Shown in pieces: positions 58,214 through 64,000 of a stretch of 64,000 nt of DNA. The translations under genes were made by a program, and so were the position numbers. Source of the DNA: CALJTV01 sp034435835 (GTDB lineage: Bacteria > Chloroflexota > Dehalococcoidia > GIF9 > UBA5629); contig DAOTWF010000017.1 in assembly GCA_034435835.1 (NCBI GenBank), positions 186,001 to 250,000 on the forward strand, read 5' to 3'. Numbering within the stretch: position 1 is the stretch's first letter; each line of letters starts with the position of its first letter. A model generated the notes under the pieces. That model did not search any database and was not told the DNA's origin. It worked only from the letters and a program-made list of their open reading frames with translations.

Positions 58214-59179
58214 TTGTCTGAGTCAAGTAACCTGAGCGGAATGATCTTCAATATTCAGCGGCATTCCACCGAGGATGGCCCGGGAATCCGTACAACGGTG
58301 TTTCTAAAGGGCTGCCCGTTGCAGTGCCCGTGGTGCCATAACCCCGAAGGAATAAAAATGCAACCACAGCTTGTGTGGTACGAAGTCCGCTGTATAGGTG
58401 CGACCGAATGCATCAAAGCTTGCCCCAAAGCTGCTCTCCGCCTTACTCCTGGCGGTCTGCTCATCAATTGGGATGCCTGTGACTGCTGTGGTGCCTGTGT
58501 CAAGGCATGTCCGGCGGGAGCCCTGGAGGTACTTGGACGGCGGGTCACCGTGAAGGAGGTGGTCGAAGAGGCATTGCGCGACAGGATATTTTATGAAAAG
58601 TCAGGGGGCGGTGTTACCCTATCTGGTGGTGAGCCTGCAATGCAGGCTGAATTTTCGCTCGCGCTGATGCAGGCGTTGCACCAAGAGGGGGTGCATATCA
58701 TCTTAGACACTTCTGGAGGGGTAAGCTGGCCTAAGTTGCAGCCTCTGATCAAACTGGCTGATTTGGTTCTTTATGACATCAAGATAATGGACACAGATAA
58801 GCATCTCGAATATACAGGCATCCCACTCAAGATGGTGTTGGACAATGCCCGAGAGATAGCTAGGCTGGGCAAGCCCATGTGGGTGCGGACACCGGTCATT
58901 CCTGGATATACTCATGACAGAGGCAACATCAGGGGGATAGCACGTTTCATTAAAGACAACCTTCCCACCGTGGAGAGGTATGACCTACTTGCCTTTAACA
59001 ATACCTGTTCGGCGAAGTACCGTCGGCTGGGTCGTGACTGGCAGCTGGGAGGGGCGGAGCTGCTCATGGCAGAAGACATGGAGTCGCTGGCAGCAGTAGC
59101 GAGAGAAGAGGGGCTTGACTTCGTGCACTGGTCCGGCATGGTAAAGAGGAGAACGCCCCTTGAAGCAGGCTCGTCCTGA
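58214..59179 (+). CDS. Glycyl-radical-enzyme activating enzyme (radical SAM)
   Basis: A 321-residue radical SAM activase. The SAM cluster motif is C34-x3-C38-x2-C41 (KGCPLQCPWCHNPEG), with GGGVTLSGGEPAMQ as the SAM-binding region. Two ferredoxin-like inserts follow: the second is complete (C89, C92, C95, C99), but in the first (RCIGATECIKACP) Ala63 replaces one cysteine. It abstracts hydrogen from the GRE glycine. TTG 58214 gives the full conserved N-terminus; ATG 58241 would cut into it. One activase seems to serve both GREs. Confidence 0.9.
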   Translation: MSESSNLSGMIFNIQRHSTEDGPGIRTTVFLKGCPLQCPWCHNPEGIKMQPQLVWYEVRCIGATECIKACPKAALRLTPGGLLINWDACDCCGACVKACPAGALEVLGRRVTVKEVVEEALRDRIFYEKSGGGVTLSGGEPAMQAEFSLALMQALHQEGVHIILDTSGGVSWPKLQPLIKLADLVLYDIKIMDTDKHLEYTGIPLKMVLDNAREIARLGKPMWVRTPVIPGYTHDRGNIRGIARFIKDNLPTVERYDLLAFNNTCSAKYRRLGRDWQLGGAELLMAEDMESLAAVAREEGLDFVHWSGMVKRRTPLEAGSS

Positions 59180-59263
59180 CGCCTACTGAATGAACCAGGA
59201 CAAGATCTGACGAAAGCAAGGCTTTTCTGCGAAGCTATTTTTCAGAGAAAGGAGGTGAGAACC

Positions 59264-59281
59264 ATGGGGCTTGCGTGCTAG
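59264..59281 (+). other. Five-codon minigene with strong ribosome site
   Basis: AAAGGAGGTGAGAACC precedes ATG GGG CTT GCG TGC TAG (MGLAC), 52 bp before the binding-protein gene. The second binding-protein gene has a similar AGGAGGTTGAGAACA at 61561-61575, but without the ATG. Role uncertain. Confidence 0.25.
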
Positions 59282-59333
59282 ACAGAAGCCGTTATCCACT
59301 CTTACCTGAAGGCTAAAAAAGGAGGAATCACGA

Positions 59334-61070
59334 ATGACAAAGAACCGAGTGCTATTCTGCTTGTTCACTTTAGTCCTGATTGCTACCCTAGTGAGCGTTA
59401 GCTGTGCCACAGGGGTTAAAGAGGCGGCAGTTGGGAAAGAAAAACCTACCTACGGTGGCACGCTTACGCTCAGGGCAGAGCTCACACCCTATTTTGATGA
59501 TGCTGTCCAGCCTCATTACAACACCTACCCCTTGAAGCTGACCAATGATGAGCTCTGGGAAGGGGACTGGACGAAGGGGAAAGCTGGCGGCTATGGCACT
59601 GGGGAATGTGACTGGTTCATCAATGGGCTTAACCGCCTGGAGCACAAAGCTGGCTGTCTGGCTGAGAGCTGGGAGATACAGGATAAGGACACCATAGTCT
59701 TCCACCTGCGCAAGGGAGTCAAGTTCCACAACAAGCCGCCAACAAATGGCAGGGAGCTTACTGCTGATGATGTTGTTTTCTCTTTGAAGCGCATGCTGAC
59801 GGTGCCCACTGCCTACTTCAAGAGGACATATTCCAAGGCAGCTGAGAACACCGAGATATATGCGCCTGACCCTTACACCGTGGTGATCAAGACCAAACCA
59901 GAATATTTCCCTGATGTCATCACCTCGCTACCTGACTATGCGCACATCTTCCCCAAGGATGCCCTGGCACAGTTCGGCAACATGAATGAGTGGCAGAACA
60001 ACATTGGCACTGGTCCTTTTGTGCTCACCGAGTTTGTGCCCGGTAGCATCATCTCCTATGTGCGCAACCCCAACTACTGGCAGACCAATCCTGTAGGTCC
60101 GGGGAAGGGCGACCAGTTGCCATATGTGGACAGTGTAAAGCTGATGATCATTCTGGACGAGTCTACCCACCTTGCAGCTTTTCGCACCGGTCAGATTGAC
60201 ATAGCAACTTTGGACTGGGAGATGGCGACGGAGTTTTTGAAAAGGCCGGAGTTGAAGCATGTGGAGTTTGAGGAAGATACCGGGTTAGCCATTTGCATGA
60301 GGACGGACAAGAAGGACTCACCCTTTGCCGACAAGAGGGTGCGGCAGGCGCTGTCCATGGCTATCGACCGCAACAGAATAGTGAACGAATATTTCGGCGG
60401 CAAGGGCAGGTTCTATGGCTGGCCTGTGCCCAATACAAGGGAATACGCCGATGCATTCGTACCGCTGGAGCAGTTGCCAAAGTCGGCACAGGAAGTGTTC
60501 CAGTATCAGCCGGAGAAGGCAAAGCAGCTTCTGGCTGAGGCTGGCTACCCCAACGGTTTCAAAACCAAGATAATCTTCTACAACCAGCGTCTCTATATCG
60601 ACTTGTTGCAGATGGTAAAGGACATGTGGGCGAAGATCGGTGTTGAGCTGGTGCTCGAACCTAAAGACTATGCCAGTTTGCTCGGGATAGTGGTCAGACG
60701 GGCTCATGAAGACATGGTCCTGTGGACCGGCGCTGGCGTGGGCACCTATTTCAAGGCAATAAACTATTCCGGTACTGGCATGTTCAACCAGAGCTATGTA
60801 GATGACCCTGTGCTGAACAGGGCGCGGGACGAGATGCTGGCGGCATACCCTGACGAGGCTAAGGTGGACAAGATACACAAGGAGATGCTGCCATACCTGT
60901 TCGAGCAATGCTATGCCATCCCGCTGCCAGGGCAGCGTTACTACCGGTTCTGGTGGCCCTGGGTCAAGAACTATAACGGTGAGGCTGGGCTGGGCTACTA
61001 CAACACCTTCAACTTCGCCAAGTATGTCTGGATTGATCAGGAACTAAAGCAGTCCATGCTGGGCAAGTAG
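59334..61070 (+). CDS. ABC transporter substrate-binding lipoprotein, family 5 (SBP-1)
   Basis: A 578-residue extracellular binding protein of the oligopeptide/nickel family (SBP_bac_5). Signal peptide with lipobox VSVSC (Cys24), then KPTYGGTLTLRAE, the family core IVFHLRKGVKFHNKPPTNGRELTADDVVFSLKR, RTDKKDSPFADKRVRQALSMAIDR and a Trp/Tyr-rich C-terminus. It captures a solute for an ABC importer, but no permease or ATPase gene is in the window. GGAGG is 8 bases before ATG 59334. It follows the GRE operon, and a strong terminator ends it. Confidence 0.92.
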   Translation: MTKNRVLFCLFTLVLIATLVSVSCATGVKEAAVGKEKPTYGGTLTLRAELTPYFDDAVQPHYNTYPLKLTNDELWEGDWTKGKAGGYGTGECDWFINGLNRLEHKAGCLAESWEIQDKDTIVFHLRKGVKFHNKPPTNGRELTADDVVFSLKRMLTVPTAYFKRTYSKAAENTEIYAPDPYTVVIKTKPEYFPDVITSLPDYAHIFPKDALAQFGNMNEWQNNIGTGPFVLTEFVPGSIISYVRNPNYWQTNPVGPGKGDQLPYVDSVKLMIILDESTHLAAFRTGQIDIATLDWEMATEFLKRPELKHVEFEEDTGLAICMRTDKKDSPFADKRVRQALSMAIDRNRIVNEYFGGKGRFYGWPVPNTREYADAFVPLEQLPKSAQEVFQYQPEKAKQLLAEAGYPNGFKTKIIFYNQRLYIDLLQMVKDMWAKIGVELVLEPKDYASLLGIVVRRAHEDMVLWTGAGVGTYFKAINYSGTGMFNQSYVDDPVLNRARDEMLAAYPDEAKVDKIHKEMLPYLFEQCYAIPLPGQRYYRFWWPWVKNYNGEAGLGYYNTFNFAKYVWIDQELKQSMLGK

Positions 61071-61101
61071 AAGGGCACCAGGTACAGTGCGGCTAAGGTC
61101 T

Positions 61102-61142
61102 CAGGAAGCCCGACGAAATCGCCGTCGGGCTTCCTGTTTTTC
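61102..61142 (+). terminator. Rho-independent terminator after SBP-1
   Basis: A perfect 14-bp stem, 61102-61115 with 61123-61136, a 7-base loop and a following T-rich run (TTTTTC). Confidence 0.9.
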
Positions 61143-61604
61143 ACCCTCTTTGAGGCCCCCCGAATCATGTTTTGTGTTCCCGCTGTATATCAGACTTCAG
61201 TGCTGGGATTTCATCCAAAATATGACCAAAATCCGTCCGGACATCTTGACAGGTCGCAGTGCATCTGTTACAGTAAAACCAATAGCCGGTTTTCAGGGGT
61301 GAGAAGCAGCAGCACTTGTCCGATAAAGGCACGAGGCTTGGTATATCTTGTGTCTAGTGATTTTTTCATCCGCTGTCTGACCCCTGCTTAAGTGGTGACT
61401 AAGAATGGTGCTGGAGTCCGGGACGACAGGGCTGAGCAAAGGGGTCGCCTTAATTAATAAGGTGGCGGCAGATTTTGTGTGCTACATGCAGTCGCCCGTG
61501 TTTATTTGTTGCTAGTTTCAACGTAAGGGACAGGGGGTGCATGCTATGGAAGTCTTGTCCTAGGAGGTTGAGAACACTCGATTTTTAAGGTCGAAAGGAG
61601 GGAA
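61143..61604 (+). other. Intergenic region between the two binding-protein genes
   Basis: No gene is convincing. A candidate promoter, TTGACA at 61246-61251, 17-bp spacer and TACAGT at 61269-61274, could drive SBP-2 with a leader of about 330 bases. A small hairpin CCTTA-ATTAA-TAAGG lies near 61449-61463. The leader end resembles that of SBP-1 (AGGAGGt-GAGAACA), showing the duplication included the leader. Confidence 0.4.
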
Positions 61605-61610
61605 TTGAGA

Positions 61611-63356
61611 ATGGTAAAGAAGATGGCGATAGTGTGTATCCTGGTGCTGGGGCTGGTTGCCGGGCTGATAGGTAGTAGCTGTGCCAGAGGCGGTGGGGAA
61701 GCGGTTACCGTTGAGAAGGAGAAGCCCGTTTACGGAGGAACGCTCACCATGAGGATTGCCGCTGACCCGCCCGCCTTCGATGATGGGATACGGGGGCATG
61801 CCTACTGTACCACCCTGAAGTTGACCAACGATGAGCTGTGGATGGGTGACTGGACGAAGGGGAGGGCTGGCGGCTACGGTACTGGTGAGAGCGAGTGGTT
61901 TGTGGGTGGGCTCAACCGCCTGGAGACCAAGGCGGGAAGTCTAGCTGAGAGGTGGGAGATACAGGGTAAGCACACCATTATCTTCCACCTGCGCAAAGGG
62001 GTGAAATGGCAAAACAAGCCGCCGACCAACGGTCGGGAACTTACCGCCGAGGATGTCGTCTTCTCCCTCAAACGCCAGTGCACATTGCCTACAGCCTACA
62101 TGAAACAAGCTTATCCGAAGGCTTGTGAGACCATGGAGATAACCGCCCCCGACCCATATACAGTTGTGGTCAAGTGCGACCCGCAGTACTTCGGCGATGT
62201 CATCACCCTGTTGCCCGACTATATGTGTATATTCCCCAAGGACGCAGTGGAGCAGTTCGGCAATTTGAACGACTGGAAGAACAGCATCGGTACGGGACCA
62301 TTCCTGCTCACCGAGTTTGTGCCCGGCAGCGTGGTCTCGTTTACGCGTAACCCCAGCTACTGGGAGAAGAACCCGATTGGTCCCGGGAAGGGCGACCAGT
62401 TGCCCTATCTCGATGCTGTCAAGCTCATGGTCATCCCCGATGAATCTACTTTCCAAGCCGCCTTCCGCACCGGGCAGCTCGATACGGCGACCTTTGAGTG
62501 GGACGTGGCACAGGAATTCCTACGCGACCCTCGTTTGAAACATGCTCGGTTTAGTGAGGATGCCACCTACTGTATCTTCATGAGGACGGACAAGAAGGAC
62601 TCTCCTTATGCCGATAAGAGAGTGCGGCAGGCGCTATCGCTGGCGATCGACTATAACGGGATAGTCAAGCAGTATTTCGGTGGCGATGGCATTCCCGTCA
62701 AGTGGCCCATCATCTTCGTAAAGGAGTACGCCGGTGCCTACTTGCCCCTGGACCAGATGCCGAAGGCGGCGCAGGAGCTGTACAGCTATAACCCCGAGAA
62801 GGCAAAGCAGCTCCTGGCTGAGGCTGGTTACCCCAACGGCTTCAAGGTGAAGGTCATCGCCTACAATACCCGTTTGCAAATGGACATCCTGCAGTTGATA
62901 AAGGACTATTGGGCGAAGGTGGGTGTCGAGTTGACAATCGAGCCCAAGGACTATAGTTCATGGCTGGGACTGTTTGCAAGAAGGGCATATGATGAGATGC
63001 TTTGCGGCAGTAACTCGGGCATCGGTACCTATTTCAAGGCGATCAACTACACCGGTACCTCGATGTACAATGGTAGCTATGTAAATGATCCGGTGCTGAA
63101 CAAGGCACGCGATGATATGATGGCGGCATATCCTGACGAGGCTACGGTGGACAAGATACACCGGGAGATATTGCCCTACGTTATGGAGCAGGCGTATGTC
63201 ATCCCCCTGCCGGGACCGTACTATTACCGGTTCTGGTGGCCCTGGGTGAAGAACTACAGCGGCGAAGCCTCGCTGGGCTACTACAACACCTTCAACTTCG
63301 CCAAGTATGTCTGGATAGACCAGGAGCTTAAGCAGTCCATACTGGGTAGCAAGTAA
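61611..63356 (+). CDS. ABC transporter substrate-binding lipoprotein, family 5 (SBP-2)
   Basis: A 581-residue paralogue of SBP-1, closely similar over its whole length (for example GTYFKAINY, YYRFWWPWVKNY and FNFAKYVWIDQELKQS in both). Signal peptide and lipobox IGSSC, then KPVYGGTLTMRIAADPP. Differences cluster in the ligand-lining half, such as FDDGIRGHAYCTT against FDDAVQPHYNTYP near the N-terminus, so ligands may differ. ATG 61611 is chosen over TTG 61605 because GGAGGG is eight bases ahead. No transporter partners are visible. Confidence 0.92.
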   Translation: MVKKMAIVCILVLGLVAGLIGSSCARGGGEAVTVEKEKPVYGGTLTMRIAADPPAFDDGIRGHAYCTTLKLTNDELWMGDWTKGRAGGYGTGESEWFVGGLNRLETKAGSLAERWEIQGKHTIIFHLRKGVKWQNKPPTNGRELTAEDVVFSLKRQCTLPTAYMKQAYPKACETMEITAPDPYTVVVKCDPQYFGDVITLLPDYMCIFPKDAVEQFGNLNDWKNSIGTGPFLLTEFVPGSVVSFTRNPSYWEKNPIGPGKGDQLPYLDAVKLMVIPDESTFQAAFRTGQLDTATFEWDVAQEFLRDPRLKHARFSEDATYCIFMRTDKKDSPYADKRVRQALSLAIDYNGIVKQYFGGDGIPVKWPIIFVKEYAGAYLPLDQMPKAAQELYSYNPEKAKQLLAEAGYPNGFKVKVIAYNTRLQMDILQLIKDYWAKVGVELTIEPKDYSSWLGLFARRAYDEMLCGSNSGIGTYFKAINYTGTSMYNGSYVNDPVLNKARDDMMAAYPDEATVDKIHREILPYVMEQAYVIPLPGPYYYRFWWPWVKNYSGEASLGYYNTFNFAKYVWIDQELKQSILGSK

Positions 63357-63394
63357 AGAGCGCTAAAGCCCTGATGATGGGGTGAAAGCTGAAG

Positions 63395-63436
63395 GAGAGG
63401 AAGCCCATCTAATGTACGGGTGGGCTTCCTCTCTTT
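63395..63436 (+). terminator. Rho-independent terminator after SBP-2
   Basis: A 13-bp perfect stem (63395-63407 with 63421-63433), a 13-base loop and CTCTTTA after it. The stem core GGAAGCCC/GGGCTTCC is the same as in the SBP-1 terminator, so it was probably duplicated with the gene. Confidence 0.8.
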
Positions 63437-63538
63437 ACTGTGCCCCGGGAGAGCTTTGTGCCCAAGTGTCACGGAATCGGCCGGTAGAGCCAGCAAGGCA
63501 GCGGGTGGGGTGGTGTGGAGCCTTGCTGTCGATAGCGA

Positions 63539-63567
63539 TTGACGCTGGCGGGGAAAGCTACTACAAT
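63539..63567 (+). promoter_or_regulatory. Sigma-70 promoter of the carboxylesterase gene
   Basis: TTGACG at 63539-63544, 17-bp spacer, TACAAT at 63562-63567, 27 bases before ATG 63595. Confidence 0.6.
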
Positions 63568-63594
63568 TACCCCAAAATCTACCGGGGGTGAGTT

Positions 63595-64000
63595 ATGACC
63601 GAGACAACGCCAGCGATTGCTGAGACCACTTGCGGCAAGATTGAAGGCGTTTTCAGGAAGGGCTTATATATTTTCCGCGGTGTCCCTTTTGCAGCACCTC
63701 CAATTGGCGAGAAGCGCTGGCTGCCACCGGAGCCACCCCAGCCGTGGGGTGGGGTGCGGCAGGCGGTGGAGTTTGGGCCAACCTGCCCGCAGGTGCCCAT
63801 GGAGATTTCGCTGCTGAACCCGCCGGAGCAACAGCCGCAGAGCGAAGATTGTCTTTACCTCAATATTTGGACGCCCGGGCTGGACAATGCCAGGCGCCCG
63901 GTGATGGTGTGGATACATGGCGGCGGCTTCACCACTGGTTCTGGCTCCTGGCTTGTCTACAATGGTCGTCGACTGGCGACCCGTGGCGATGTGGTGGTGG
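63595..64000 (+). CDS. Type B carboxylesterase, 3' end outside window
   Basis: The first 135 residues of a carboxylesterase/cholinesterase-family hydrolase. GKIEGVFRKGLYIFRGVPFA, the EDCLYLNIWTPG signature (type-B site 2) and the oxyanion segment MVWIHGGGFTTGSG are visible; the nucleophile serine lies beyond the window. No signal peptide is present, so it is probably cytoplasmic. GGGGGTGAGTT precedes the ATG. It follows SBP-2 and its terminator and has its own promoter. Confidence 0.88.
   Translation, partial: MTETTPAIAETTCGKIEGVFRKGLYIFRGVPFAAPPIGEKRWLPPEPPQPWGGVRQAVEFGPTCPQVPMEISLLNPPEQQPQSEDCLYLNIWTPGLDNARRPVMVWIHGGGFTTGSGSWLVYNGRRLATRGDVVV

Noticed and set aside
61102..63436. Related inverted repeats near SBP-1 and SBP-2 as transposon ends
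   Set aside because: Each is a hairpin directly after a stop codon with T-rich flank, so terminators duplicated with the genes explain them better; no transposase is present.

Overview
The window reads as a chromosomal piece of an uncultivated, strictly anaerobic bacterium. A sediment Chloroflexota lineage close to Dehalococcoidia is my best guess, with moderate confidence and no marker gene to prove it. Supporting signs are sulfide-using biosynthesis (sulfide-type Thi4, a COG1900 homocysteine system), a split archaeal-type glutamate synthase, two NrpR-like regulators, two glycyl radical enzymes (GREs), several acyl-CoA dehydrogenases, and many ferredoxin domains. No tRNA, rRNA, CRISPR array, phage or insertion sequence was recognised.

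Layout. 1-2135: end of a metal ABC permease, a methyltransferase and a two-domain lipoprotein. 2137-6587 (minus): hisS, thi4 and a three-gene set (COG1900, NIL-ferredoxin, UPF0280) for sulfide-based homocysteine synthesis. 6658-13545: a steroid-5-alpha-reductase-like and 3-beta-HSD-like pair, a VOC protein, two adjacent acyl-CoA dehydrogenases and an HpaB/4-hydroxybutyryl-CoA-dehydratase-like protein. 13789-15680: a decayed DUF2207 gene and a membrane transglutaminase-like protein. 15835-23349: a phospho-signalling island with five FHA proteins, a membrane Ser/Thr kinase, a PP2C phosphatase and an FHA-winged-helix regulator. 23377-31394: an alpha/beta hydrolase, an RNase J-like hydrolase, MscS, an M20 peptidase, a GNAT, M48 with LemA, and a zinc-ribbon protein.

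31434-46261 is a nitrogen-assimilation island on the minus strand: NrpR-1, nadE, an unknown gene, amt-glnK-glnA, a GlnR-like regulator, NrpR-2, and a seven-gene operon of ferredoxin, hisH, flavoprotein, gltB1, hisF, gltB2 and gltB3. Four GTTAC-like boxes at 11-bp spacing lie upstream of amt. The glt operon has a consensus TTGACA-17-TATAAT promoter with an inverted repeat at the expected start of transcription. 46432-50645 holds a LOG protein, a beta-CASP hydrolase, cysteine synthase and an HDAC-like hydrolase.

50684-64000: two acyl-CoA dehydrogenases diverge from a GRE operon (two GREs plus one radical-SAM activase), followed by two paralogous peptide/oligomer-type substrate-binding lipoproteins and a truncated carboxylesterase. 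A perfect palindrome sits in the divergent promoter region.

The best candidate for an undescribed system is the FHA/kinase/phosphatase island. Two of its exported FHA proteins share an unrecognised Trp-rich ectodomain, and both of its minus-strand operons, plus the divergent FHA-winged-helix regulator, are preceded by TGACA repeats phased at about 11 bp. The second candidate is the GRE pair with its two binding proteins, whose substrate is unknown.
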